NCBI RefSeq assembly: GCF_024139115.2
Contig: NC_085140.1
Coordinates: forward strand, 47,214,180-47,278,179
Direction of reading: 5' to 3'
Origin: Armigeres subalbatus
Taxonomy: Eukaryota; Arthropoda; Insecta; Diptera; Culicidae
Length of the DNA stretch: 64,000 bases
A model generated the notes under the pieces. That model worked only from the letters and a program-made list of their open reading frames with translations. It was not told where the DNA came from and did not search any database. Both the position numbers and the translations under genes were made by a program. How positions within the stretch are numbered: the first letter of the stretch is position 1; each line of letters begins with the position of its first letter. This document shows positions 10,456-20,869 of this stretch, piece by piece.

Positions 10456-11100
10456 TCCTGGTTGTAGGACAAAAGGTCGAAGGTCGAAAGGTGAAGGACA
10501 AAATGTCGAAGGTCAAAAGGTCGAAAGGACAAAAGGTCGAAGGGTCAGAAGGTCGAAGGGACAAAAGGTCGAAACAAAAAATCTGAGTCAAAAAGTCGAA
10601 GCTTCAAAAGGTCGAAGGGTCAAAAGGTCTAAAAGACAAAATTTCGAAACAAAAAATCTGAGCCAAAAAGTCGAAGGACAAAAGATCAAAGTGTCAAAAA
10701 GTCAAAGGGACAAAAGGTCGAAACAAAAAATTAAGTCAAAACGTTTAAGGTCAAATGGTCGAAGGTCAAAAGGTCGAAAGGACAGAAGGTCAAAAGAACA
10801 AAACGTCGAAAGGTCGAAGGATCAAAAGGTCAAAGGGACAAAAGGTCGAAACAAAAAAAATGAGGCAAAAGGTCAAAGGTCAAAAGATCGAATGTCAAAA
10901 GGTCGAAAGGACAAAAGGTCGCAAGGTCAAAAAGTCGAAACAAAAAATCTGGAATGACGAAAGGTCGAAAGTGAAAACGTTGAAGGACAAAAGGTCGAAT
11001 GAACAAAAGATAGTATTTTCGGTTGTTGGAGAAAAGTTCGAAGGCCACAAAGTCGAAGATCAAAAGATCGAAGGTCAAAAAGTCGAAGGTCGAAAAAATT
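10456..11100 (+). repeat. 16-bp GGTCGAAAGGACAAAA satellite
   Basis: A long purine-rich array joined to the 17-bp array at about 10456-10480. The 3' flank from 11101 (AAAAACGTCAAGTGTTAAT, then CATTCTTTTGCACATTT) is shared with 4430-4480. The plus-strand open frames across it are repeat-derived lysine-rich peptides. Confidence 0.88.
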
Positions 11101-12109
11101 AGGAAAAACGTCAAGTGTTAATCAAACATTCTTTTGCACATTTATGTTTATTTATGTTCTACCTGATAATCATTCATTGTTGAATTTTTCCTTCTTTTAG
11201 TCAAAGGCCGTTCTTTAGAGATATTTATTTGTGTTTCACCTGAATATATCTTATTGTTGAATTTTCCCTTCTTTAAATCAAAGGCTTGTCTTTTGAGTTT
11301 CGCACATTAATATTTATTTGTGTTTCACTTTATTTTCATTGTTGATTTTTTTCTATCTTTTATTCATAACTTTTTCTTTCGAGTTTCACATTTTTATACC
11401 GCATATAAAATACCAAAAACACCTGAAAACATTTCATTCTTTCTTCCTTTTGTTAAAACATAGGGTATTCTTCAGAGGTATTTTGTCAAATCAATATTTT
11501 TATCAAAGTATTGCTACACCCAAAACAAAAAGTTGTGACATTCTTTGCATTGCTATCTCTATTACCCTTCTACTTTTGATTATATGATAATTATCACATT
11601 CGCATAATGCAGAACGAGGATTATGATTGTCTTCTATCACTGCTTCTCTCATCTGGTGTGAAGTCCAGATGACTAACGCGTCAGTCGAATAGCACTAGGC
11701 TTGGTGAAGGGTTTAGGCTAAATCCTTGTCTTCGTTTATTGACTTGAAATCATGCATTTTCTGGTTGGGTGTAGGCTTTATTAACTTTAATTGTAATTCC
11801 TGAAAATACCATTATAGCATTTTAGCTTAACATAGCATCTTCTAATGACAGTAATTTTATTTGAATGTGCTCAAAAATTGATACATTTTTGTTCACAAAA
11901 TTTGCTTTTAAGTAACTATTAACGAATAAAATACATTTATTTTTATTATCAAAAACCGTTACGTTACGCTGTGAAGTTTAGAGGGGTATGGAATTGCCAA
12001 AATTTGCGTTAGGGAAGATCCATTAAATACATAGCGCAAAAATTGGGCACTTTCAACCCCCTCCCTTTTTTGTAATTTTTAATTGTTTAGTTTTCAAAAT
12101 TGATTTTTT
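11101..12109. other. Satellite flank and unassigned AT-rich DNA
   Basis: Positions 11140-11340 hold repeated TTGTTGAATTTTTCCTTCTTT blocks, each followed by TTTATTTGTGTTTCACCTGA. From 11340 to 11950 nothing is recognised. Positions 11955-12025 carry a CGTTACGCTGTGAAG...GGGGTATGGAATT...TTTGCGTTAGG segment that resembles 8060-8130. Confidence 0.5.
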
Positions 12110-12552
12110 GACCTGTTTTTCATTCAACCTTCTGTTATTTTTTCGACCCTCTTTTTAGTTCGACTTTTTATCATTTCAACCTTTTGTCCTTTCAATTTTT
12201 TGACTTTTGACCTTTTTTACTTTCAATTTTTTGACATTCGACATTTTTTCCTTCCGACATTTTATCCTTTCGACCTTTTGTCCTTTGGACTTTTTATCCT
12301 TTCGGCCTTTTTTCTTTTCGGCCTTTTGTCCTTTCACCCTTTTGCCTTTCGACCTTTTGTCCTTCCGACCTTTTGTCCTTTCGACTTCTTGTCCTTTAAA
12401 CTTCTTGTCCTTTCGACTTCTTGTCCTTCCGACTTCTTGTCCTTTCGACCTCTTGTCCTTTCGACCTTTTGTCCTTCTAGTTTTGACCTACGACCTTTTG
12501 TCCTTCTAACTTTTGACCTTCGACCTTTTGACCTTCGACCTTTTGACACAGA
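12110..12552 (-). repeat. 16-bp satellite, inverted orientation
   Basis: TTTTGTCCTTTCGACC units, pyrimidine-rich on the plus strand. It passes directly into the 17-bp array at about 12553, and both arrays carry the TGTCC(TA)TTCGRCC core in the same orientation here. Confidence 0.87.
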
Positions 12553-12975
12553 TTCAAGGTCCTATCCGGCCAAATGACCATTTCGGTCAAAGGTCCTATT
12601 CGGCCAAATGTCCTATTCGGCTGAATGTCCTATCCGGCCAAATGTCCTTTTCAGTCAAAGGTCCTATTCGGCCAAATGTCCTATTTCGTCCTATTTAGCC
12701 GAATGTCCTATTCGGCCAAAATTCCTATTCGGTCGAATGTCCTTTTCGGCCAAATGTCCTTTTTGGTCAAAGGTGCTATTCGGCCAAATGTCCATTTCGG
12801 TCAAAGGTCCTATTCGGCCCAATGTCCTATTCGGCCGAATGTCCTATCCGGCCAAATGTCCGTTTCAGCCAAATGCCCTATTCGATTAAATGTCATAATC
12901 GGCCGCATGGGGTTCGGCTTAATGGTTTGATCGGCCTACTGCATTTGGCCAAATGGCTTTCGGCCAAACGACCCT
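12553..12975 (+). repeat. 17-bp TTCGGCCAAATGTCCTA satellite
   Basis: Same monomer and orientation as 10010-10455, with increasing decay after 12880. Related traces (GACATTTCGTCGAA, GGCGAAAGTGCAT) continue at 13220-13310 and 13440-13500. Confidence 0.86.
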
Positions 12976-13581
12976 TCCCAGTTCCTGACCTGCTTTATTG
13001 GGCCCTAAACAAGGATGGAAATGCCTAAGTAGGAGGGGATAACATCAGCTACGCAGTGCTACGTAACCTTCCATATGGAAGATAACGTAACGCAAAAAAT
13101 GACCATTCTCGACCCCCAACCCCAACCCCCGAAGATTTTGTAAGGATTGTCACGTCACAATTCCGACAATCATCCCTCCTCCTTTTTCCTCTCTAAGCGT
13201 TACGCATTTTGTTGATGTTCTCATGGCTTTGGGACATTTCGTCGAATGACGTTTGGTTGTATGACATTCCGTCGAAAACACTTTTAGTCGAAGGGACATT
13301 TCGGCGAAAGTGCATCGTAGCATAGATTTTTTTATTCTATTTCGTTCACTTAGTATTCACACAATAAAATTAGTAAGAAATTCTGTATAGAGTTCACTTT
13401 CAATCATTATTCATTAATGGTTAATTGTAAACTTAATTTTGACCAAATGGTCATTCGACCATATGTCTTTTCTTCATGATGGCCATGATGTCCATGATTC
13501 GACTAAATTTTCGACTACATTCGTTCTCATATCGCATAAAGTTATCATAAAGGTTATATTGCTTTAAAGAATCAATTAAAT
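12976..13581. other. No gene; partial repeats
   Basis: Positions 13067-13220 hold an AACGTAACGCAAAA...GCGTTACGCATTTTG pair of inverted motifs around a CCCCCAACCCC tract. This resembles the GTTACGC-type repeats at 8060 and 11955. The remainder is decayed 17-bp-array sequence and AT-rich DNA. Confidence 0.45.
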
Positions 13582-13809
13582 TTGAAGATCAGGAATAATA
13601 TCACCATCCTGCAAGGAGGACTAGTTGGGTCACTACCCAAGCCTGGCAAGGATTCGAAAAAGATGGGTAATCAACGGCCTACAATTTTACAAAGCTGTGT
13701 GAGCAAGACGATGAAGCGCATAGTCAAAAGAGGAGGGCACTTCATCACAGCCAACCACCTTTGGAACCAACAACAGTTTGTGACGAGTTTGGACGAAGAG
13801 TATGAACGT
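13582..13809 (+). pseudogene. Jockey-like LINE RT fragment, part 1 (split by gypsy)
   Basis: The plus-strand frame contains LPKPGKDSKKMGNQRPTILQ, SCVSKTMKRIVKR and NQQQFVTS. This matches the first RT block of Jockey-type LINEs (pattern PKPGKDp...yRPIsLlscvsK...QfGFR). The frame runs into the gypsy LTR at 13810. Its continuation lies 12 kb away at 25783-26075. Only these RT pieces are visible, so the LINE was already degenerate or very short. Confidence 0.7.
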
Positions 13810-15381
13810 TGTAACCGTTCGTCAAAGCTCTGAATGAATTGCCGCAAACTCAGTGACTTATGCGCCACTCTCAACGTTGAGAGACCACTGGTCGTGTTAT
13901 AATAAGTTGCCCGACTTAGCTTTAGGAAGCATGAGCGCAATCTACAAGGGGTTTTAGAACGGTTCCAAAGCTAGACAACGAAAATTCAGAGGTGAAGTTT
14001 CCTGAGGTGAACGCACCGAAGCAGTAAAGTGAACGTAGGCAAAAACGTACTCTATCTGTAGCGCAAGAAACGAAAACTCAGCACATTCCCGGGCAGACTA
14101 ATAAACCACAGGGCTTAGCGAGATAAATGAATGAACGCAAGAGAAATTTATATTGAATTCATTTATGTATTATGTTTCTCAAGATTCATTTTAGTGTGTA
14201 GTGAGAGTGTGAGTGTTGTTGTGTGTGTTACATGGCCATGATTTGCGACATACCTGATCAGGGTTTATGCTGGCGGCTGGTATACCGACAGGGCTGTGTC
14301 GTCATCGAGCGATGATAACGACGGTGCCAGCTACAGGGGTGTCCGATCAATGATGCGACGGAACACTCGAGCTCTTCGGCAGATGCATCGCCGGAATGGG
14401 CACACGTGCGTAGTTGGCCGATCTATAGTTGCGAGAAAGGGCGGTGGCTGATGGTCCGATACTCTGCCGTCTCCTCTCCTCAGGAAGCGTCACGGGTCTC
14501 CAACTGGCCTTCGTCTGTGGGACTACACAACCACCGGGACTGGGGGAAACTTTCCTTTGGAGAATCTCGGTAGGTCGGAATGCCTCAATCCTCGTTTGGC
14601 TACCGTAATGGCGGGCCCGCACGGCCGGGTTCACACCGCGTGGACGAGACGTGTCCAGCGGGAACGGGAAAAAGAAAAACCCGTACAAAAAGCGTCGTTC
14701 GGACGCTGCTGTCCGACATGAATCTTGGTTAGGTGTGTAATAATTAAATAAATGAATTCAATGGATAATTACCTTTAAGTACTAAAATAAATTGCTCGAG
14801 TAGAGCGTTCGCCTCGTGCGAAATTAAACGTACTCGAACTATTTAAATAATTTTAAGAAAATAGAAATAAGAATATATATTAAGTTTTCATCACTGCACT
14901 ACAAGTTGTACTTTATGTAACTTCACTTTTTGATACACACCTTAGAGAAACTTTAAAAAAATAGCTATCGCACTGAAACTGGCTTCTACTCTTCAGCCAA
15001 GTTAAAATAGAAATGGCAGAGCAGTTTCAGAAGCACATATTAGTTCCTCAAATTTGCGTAGTCATAGCTTTAGAATAATTGAAATTTACTAATACATTCA
15101 TATTATTTTTAGACGAGTTTTATAGTATTACTTTGAAGCTAAATAATTTCTCTCAGGACTCATTAATATTTAATCTACTTTAGTTCTAAGCTTTTATCCT
15201 AAAAAGCATATTAGAAATGGCAGCTTTTTTATTACACAACTTTATGGCAAGTGGCAGTTGTGTAAATGGTTCGCGAAATATTAAGTATCAATTTATCTAA
15301 ATTAGTTTAATTTATTATTTATTAACTGGAACGTAAAAATTAATGTGAGAATATTCACGCAAAATACTAGACATCGTTACA
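13810..15381 (-). repeat. Gypsy 3' LTR
   Basis: A 1572-bp direct repeat of 24242-25778 with ends TGTAAC...GTTACA. It differs by scattered substitutions and a few indels; for example, about 20 extra bases near 14307-14326 and 12 extra near 14395-14410. The centre (about 14250-14700) is GC-rich compared with the AT-rich ends. It holds a 113-codon minus-strand frame (14347-14688) that also exists, slightly shorter, in the other LTR. Confidence 0.93.
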
Positions 15382-16547
15382 TCACACCACGTACTTTTAT
15401 GAAAATTTGATCAATGAGAGATTGATCAAATTTTCATAACCTGAGATAATATTTACATAGTTCTGTACTATCGAATTGAAACTGCTGTTGGTTCAACTAT
15501 TGCATACCGATTGAAGCATACACTCTATCAAATCATTGCTTGGTTTAATACATTCTGCTTTGTTAGTGCTACAATCTCGAAACATCTACTTTATTGGACC
15601 ATTTCCAAACAAAATTGTAGATTGAACGGAAAATATACCTAGATGTAAACAAAATAAACTTGGATAGGCATTGTGTATTTTTTTACTACATCGAATTTGA
15701 TTCGACTAACCGTAAGCTCATACCACTACTTAAAATTCTGCTATTTATCAACACTATCAACCAAAAATTGACCCAATTATTGATATTTAGCCCGTGAACG
15801 TAGATAGAAATAATGCATAACATTCTTTATCAACCTTGTGTTGACCAATACAATCAAATGTCATGTTGATTTCCTAAATCATTGACAGCATTAAACGTCA
15901 TCAAAAACATCGCATCACTAACTCACAGCATTGTGTTCAACCCTGCACCTCGTTGACAGAGCGATCAAAAAGCACTGTCAAACCGAAACAGAAATGGCAA
16001 AAAGCATAAAAGATGGAAGCAGCGTGACCTACTACGAAGCAGCTAGAAATTCTTCGAAAAAACAGAGGCTAATCTGCGATATAAATCCGGGGAGTATTAC
16101 ATTAGGTTACTACTTATTCCTTATCTAATCGTATCTTTTCTATTTACAGGTGAAAAACATATCCGGAGCTTAGAATTGGATGAGAAACATCTCAATCTAC
16201 CTACAGTGCCCAGATATACGATACAAATACACATGCACGAATGATCGTCCTGAAGACGAACTCTATCCACATAATGAAAATATGTTGTTCTGTTTGCTAC
16301 CTATCATCGATTTAAATACGAATACATGACAGTGAAAGTGATTTTTTTTTACGAATGTACGCGAGTGGAAAAAATTCATTCATGTTTTCAACCTATATAC
16401 AAGAAATGCATTATTATTTATCGTTGTTTTTGTTTTGATTACCGTTTTATTGCAACCGAAGTTCATACGTATTTTGATGGGATCTAATTTTCCGTTGATC
16501 GTAATTATCGTCGTGATCAATTCATAGCTTTTTCATCGATTTTGTGG
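15382..16547 (-). other. Gypsy 3' non-coding region, no env
   Basis: 1.17 kb between the integrase stop and the 3' LTR. No long minus-strand frame, signal peptide or membrane segment was seen. A perfect hairpin lies at 15397-15439 next to the LTR. The usual purine-rich tract just upstream of the 3' LTR is poor: the minus strand reads GTGGTGTGA before the LTR start. Confidence 0.6.
15397..15439. other. Perfect 19-bp hairpin at the 3' LTR border
   Basis: TTATGAAAATTTGATCAAT at 15397-15415 is exactly reverse-complemented at 15421-15439, with loop GAGAG. It lies 15 bases inside the element from the 3' LTR. It may be a short insertion, an RNA 3'-processing structure or chance. Confidence 0.7.
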
Positions 16548-17629
16548 TCAAAACTTTTTGAGGAAAGTGGCATGGAATATTCCTATAGATTTCCCTGTGC
16601 TATCGGCCAATTCGTAGCTGTCACCTAGGACCTTCGTTATTGTCGCTTCAGTATATTTTGGAGCCAATTTAGCACAGAAATTTTTACCCTTATCAGACAG
16701 GAATGTACTTTTCTTGAGGACTCGCTCACCGACCTGATACTTTGGTGCTTTTGAGCTAGACCGCAGATTATAGTACTTCGATTGCTTTATATATGCATCA
16801 TGTAGATTTTTACGTACTTGCTCATACAATTGTTTTCTTAGTTCAGGGGAAATTGTGTGCTCATCCGATTTGCCATCGCTCAGCGTTTCGTATTCACGTC
16901 CGTCGGAGATGATATTACGCCCGAATGTTAAAAAATAAGGAGTGTGTTTTGTTGACTCATGGGTCGAATTTCTTATGGCATTGGCGATGCTCTGTATATT
17001 ATCCGCCCACGTTTTGTGATTGGATTTGATGGTAGCTCTAATCGCAGCTGTAATTACCCTATTAACTCTTTCAGAGTTATTCACCTGTGGGTGATATGAT
17101 GGGGTGAGCCAATGGGTTACTCCATAGTGGTTCAACAAATCTTTAAACAATTTGGATGTAAATTGGCTACCATTATCCGTTAGGATTGTTTGAGGGACGC
17201 CAAATAGTAGGAAAATAGATTCCTCAAGAAATTTAATAAGAGAAGACGCTGTTGCCTGTTTAAATGGTTGTATGAGTACAAACTTCGTGAATACGTCTGT
17301 CACTACAAGGAGGCATGTACTTCGCGCTTTCCCCGATGGGGGAAAAGGTCCGAGATAATCTAAAGTTAAAAATTGCCACGGGTGGTCGCAATTCTGCTTT
17401 TGAGACCCCATTGCTGGAACACTGTTAACATTTGTGCTTTTCGACGTTTTACAAGGCAAGCAAGATTTGCAATATCGTCTGGTTTCTACCGCCATACCTG
17501 GCCAAAAAACTTCTCTTTAAGTTTAGAAATTGTTTTGTCGTAGCCGAGGTGAGCTGGTTCATGTGTTATTCTAATAATTTCGGCCCGGTCTTCCTTAGGG
17601 GATAGTACTTCCATAGAAAACGTCTGTCT
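16548..17629 (-). pseudogene. Gypsy integrase domain, frameshifted
   Basis: The main frame (16548-17495) carries the second half of the HHCC zinc finger (RRYCKSCLPC) and the DDE core: TLDYLGPF (first Asp), ILTDNGSQF (second Asp) and SERVNR (Glu). The second Asp and Glu are separated by 34 residues, one fewer than the common 35. A C-terminal domain ends in GDSYELAD and HATFLKKF. The histidine half of the finger (THEPAHLGYDKT) lies upstream in the RT frame. A frameshift near 17510 separates the halves, and an in-frame TGA at 17630-17632 separates it from RNase H. Integrase would insert the cDNA into the genome; this copy cannot be translated as one protein. Confidence 0.92.
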
Positions 17630-18865
17630 TCAATTTTTTGGCATTATGGACAAATTTGAAGATCTTATTGCCACAACCTTAAATTCTTTAAAACTTTCTG
17701 GGTTTTTTGTAATTTGTTTAGATAGGTCAGCATATTCGCTGTCAATTACTTGAACAGTTTCTATCCGTGAGAGACAGTCGGCAAGAACATTCTCCTTGCC
17801 CTTTCTATACTGTATGCTGAAGTCATACGACTGAAGCTTTAGGGCCCAGCGAAGTAGTCGCGAGTTTCCGTTTGCTGCCGTTATCGTAAATAGCCACGTG
17901 ATGCTCTTTGCATCCGTGATAACTTTAAAATTGGTGCCTTCAATATAGTGGCGGAAGTTTTCTATAGCTAGCAAAACCGCCAGACATTCCTTCTCTGTTG
18001 CAGCATATTTGCGCTGTGTGCTAGACAGCTTCTTGCTGAAATATGCGATTATACGTTTTCCTTCGGGGTGGTCTTGAAGGAGGGCAGCCCCAACAGCAAG
18101 TTGGGATGCGTCTGTTTCAATAATGAAAGGGAGGTCATATCGAGGGTTCGCTAGTACCGGTGATGAGGTTAATACAGATTTGAGCTCCTCCAGAGCCTGC
18201 TCGGCTTCATCTGTCCATTTGAAGCGTTTGGACTTTTTCAAAAGGTCTGTTATGGGGGTGGTAATGTGGCTGTAATTATTAATGAATTTTTGATAAAAAC
18301 CCATTAGTCCCATCAACCTCCGAACGTCTCTGATGGACTTGGGGCGCGGGTAGTTAAGGATGGGTTCCAGTTTAGAGCTATCGATGGCAAGGCCATTTTC
18401 TGTTAAAAGGTACCCTAGATATTTAACCTGACGCCTACAGAATCGGCTCTTCTGGACTGAAATGGTCAGTCCAGCTTTCGCGAGGCGTTTGGCAACCTCT
18501 TTCAACAGAATAAAGTGGTCTTCAAGGGTCTCTGTAGCTACAACAATGTCATCAAGATAGATGAACACAAATGGTTCGAGGTCGAAACCAATAGCCTTGT
18601 TCATGAGTCTGCTCATTGTAAAGGGAGCATTTTTGAGTCCGAACGGGACGACTTTAAATCTAAACAGTCCCTTTGGCGTTCTAAAGGCCGTATAATTCCT
18701 AGAGCTTTCTTTCAAAGGAATTTGAAAGTAAGCGTCTTTCAAATCTATTATACTGAAATATCTAGCTTTCTGTAATCGGTGAAAGATTTCATTCATGTTG
18801 CGCATGGGGTACGCATCCTTTCTTGTGATCGAGTTTATTTTTCTCGAGTCTAAGCAAACTCGCAT
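17630..18865 (-). pseudogene. Gypsy reverse transcriptase and RNase H
   Basis: An open 411-codon frame. RT motifs in order: MRVCLDSRKIN (residue 1), IIDLKDAYFQIPL (Asp about 41), VVPFGLKNAP (about 72) and the YLDD active site (103-106). RNase H follows: IIETDASQLAVGA, ATEKECLAVLLAI, VITDAKSITWL and KGKENVLADCLSR, which supply the acidic residues. The N-terminal edge of RT lies in another frame (18866-19415) because one base is missing near 18866, in an A run. Length and order are normal for Ty3/gypsy. Confidence 0.95.
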
Positions 18866-19415
18866 TTTCCGTTGGATTTTTCACTGGAACTAGCGGGCTA
18901 GCAAATTCGCTCGTGCATTCCTCGATTACGTCTAACTTTTCGTATCTTTCCAATTCCTTCTCTATGTTTTCCCATACGCTATGTGAGTATTTGTACATAG
19001 GTAAGTCTCGCATTCTAGCGCCTTCTATTGTTTCGATTTCATGTTCGATTAAATTGGTACGTCCGAGTTTACTCTCACTCGTCCATTGAAAACATTTGAG
19101 TGCAGCAGTAAGCTGACCCCTTTCTTGTTCGTTCAATTCATGTTCAGTCTCTATAGAATCTATATTCAAATCCGAATCATTCAATAATTCTAACGACGGC
19201 AGTTCTAGTGATTCATCATCTTCTGTCTTGGCCTTGTGAATAATTTCGATTTCATTTTCTGTTAATTCTAATGAAAATATGTTAAGGCAGATGTCCGGCT
19301 CCGTATCAATTACGTTTATTTGGGAGTGGTGGTCTGGGTGAATGAAGTTGACCATCGGTTGGCCATTAACGTTCAACATGTCTACGTCAGATAATCGGTT
19401 GTCAAGATTAATCAT
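18866..19415 (-). pseudogene. Gypsy protease-RT linker and RT N-terminus
   Basis: An acidic linker (many Glu/Asp; EIETIEGARMRDLPMYKYSH) precedes the RT start. It ends with ECTSEFASPLVPVKN, which matches the 'S-ASP-vlVkKk' block just before the RT MRVCLDSRK motif. The frame then diverges at the single-base frameshift near 18866. Confidence 0.85.
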
Positions 19416-19788
19416 CGGTCTGATGCCAAAGGCATTCCAAAATCCATTCCAAGGATTAGGATTTAGATAGTTGAGGTACGATTATTGTTGGTATTACCTT
19501 AGTATTGCCAGCAAACGTGTAGGGTACGTTTGCATAGCCAAGACATTCATGCTCCGTATTATCGGCTGTACTAACTACTACAGTTGCTTTAAACAGTTTT
19601 AGTCCATGCTTATCTAACAATTTCGTAGAGTTTAGCACGCTGATGCTAGCACCTGAGTCCAGCAAAGCAACGATGTCTGTGTCTAGTATTGAGACACGTA
19701 TTTTTGGGCAAACGTTTGGGTTCACCTTAATGTGTAGGGTTTCTTGGTATTTTTGGAAGTATTCAAAAGTTTGTAATTTTGGAACCAT
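19416..19788 (-). pseudogene. Gypsy aspartic protease
   Basis: The frame at 19456-19788 contains the aspartic protease active site in VALLDSGASISVLN (DSGA) and a downstream hydrophobic segment ending PTIIVPQLSKS. The expected continuation (a 'LGMDFWNAFGI'-like stretch) is present at about 19416-19460, but split over at least two small frameshifts. Retroviral-type protease would act as a dimer to cleave Gag and Pol. Confidence 0.88.
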
Positions 19789-19835
19789 TTGAATGGACTG
19801 CGAGATGGACGGGTTCCCCTTGGTACACCCCGCAT

Positions 19836-20057
19836 CTAGTTTAACGACTGCTGATTGTTTGTGTAGATTTGGTTAGAAGGTGTTGAGTGTGGGTGATTCC
19901 GCTCGCATGTTCTCGTGGTTCGGCCAAGGTTTCCACATGCATAACAAAAAATAAGCTTTATCTCATTACAGGTTCTCCAATGATGGCCTGTCTTTTGGCA
20001 ATTCCAACATTTTACTGTTGTTGGAGTTACCGTAGGTTCCTGAACATTTGTCGTGTT
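19836..20057 (-). pseudogene. Gypsy Gag C-terminus with CCHC zinc knuckles
   Basis: CWNCQKTGHHWRTC is a canonical C-x2-C-x4-H-x4-C nucleocapsid knuckle. A second, CYACGNLGRTTRTC, keeps the spacing but has Thr where His is expected. It is separated from the rest of gag by the snap-back insertion at 20058-20323. The 13-bp target duplication shows that the frame was continuous before insertion. Gag ends at a stop near 19836, upstream of the protease. Confidence 0.9.
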
Positions 20058-20323
20058 CACCTGTCATAAGACGAGTTTGAACAATCCCATTGAATTCCAC
20101 CACTTAATTGTATCCTGACAGATACGTATTTCGACCTCAACAGTAAGGCCGTCTTCAGTGTCTTGTACTTGACTCCGAGTCAAGTCGAGTCAAATACAAG
20201 ACACTGACGGCCTTACTGAAATCAGCTCTGTCAGACAATTAAGGTGAATTCAATGGGATTGTTCAAACTCGTCTTATGACAGGTGAAAACATTCCACTAA
20301 TAAGCTCAAAATAATTTTCTTAT
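20058..20323 (-). mobile_element. Snap-back element inserted in gypsy gag, 13-bp TSD
   Basis: The direct repeat CATTTGTCGTGTT lies at 20045-20057 and 20324-20336. The 266-bp insert has a one-sided leader of about 39 bases (20285-20323, minus-strand sense). Inverted arms start CACCTGTCATAAGAC at 20058 and end at 20284. The inner arms share CAGATACGTATTTCGACC with the element at 8226, and the leaders share TTAGTGGAATGT, so both are one family. The loop region is less perfect than in the 8-kb copy. Confidence 0.82.
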
Positions 20324-20336
20324 CATTTGTCGTGTT

Positions 20337-20867
20337 GTTTGTTGGGTTCGATTTCTGGCCATCCCGGATTAATTTTGGTTTACGTTGTAGTGCATGTATG
20401 CCGTATTCTTCTGACGATCTATCTTCGTCTTCAGAGTAACTATGAACATCGACATTATTTACGTCATTTCGGGTGCCGTGGGCAGACCGGTAAAGATTCG
20501 GATCTGTAGCATCGATACGGTGGTTGAGATCCAATAAGCGTTCTAAATTATGCACACGCGTTGTGGCTAATTTTGACCGGTAATGGGGTCGCATATTCTC
20601 CCATACTATCTCAAATATTGTTCGTGATGAATGGGGGCGTTTGAGGCACTGGTTCAATTTTTCAACTTCCGTGACAAACGCCACGAAAGTCTCTCCTCTT
20701 TTTTGACGTAGCTCTCGCAACTGAGTACGTATTCCCCTATCACGATTAGGATTGCCAAATCTAAATCGGATTTCGCTTTCGAATTTTTCCCAAGAATCGC
20801 AGTGATCTTCCCTCGTAAACCACCAATCACTAGCCTCTCCCTTTAGTTTATAATGAATTTTGTCTAA
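20337..20867 (-). pseudogene. Gypsy Gag middle (capsid) segment
   Basis: Open minus-strand coding between two insertions. It holds the conserved Gag capsid region: a DWW aromatic block, then TQLRELRQKRGETFVAFVTE, LNQCLKR and ERLLDLNHRI. This matches the retrotransposon Gag domain of Ty3/gypsy elements. The tail is Asp/Ser-rich (SYSEDEDRSSEEYG). The frame joins in register to the N-terminal part once the TA-flanked transposon is removed. Confidence 0.85.
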
Positions 20868-20869
20868 TA

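Noticed and set aside
9600..12975. Spaced short repeats considered as a CRISPR array
   Set aside because: Units are directly tandem and degenerate with no unique spacers, and the DNA is eukaryotic.
14347..14688. LTR frame as a real gene
   Set aside because: It is present in both LTRs only because they are copies; differences are mostly amino-acid changing and no domain is recognised.
15382..16547. Env gene for the gypsy element
   Set aside because: No long frame, signal peptide or transmembrane segment on the coding strand.
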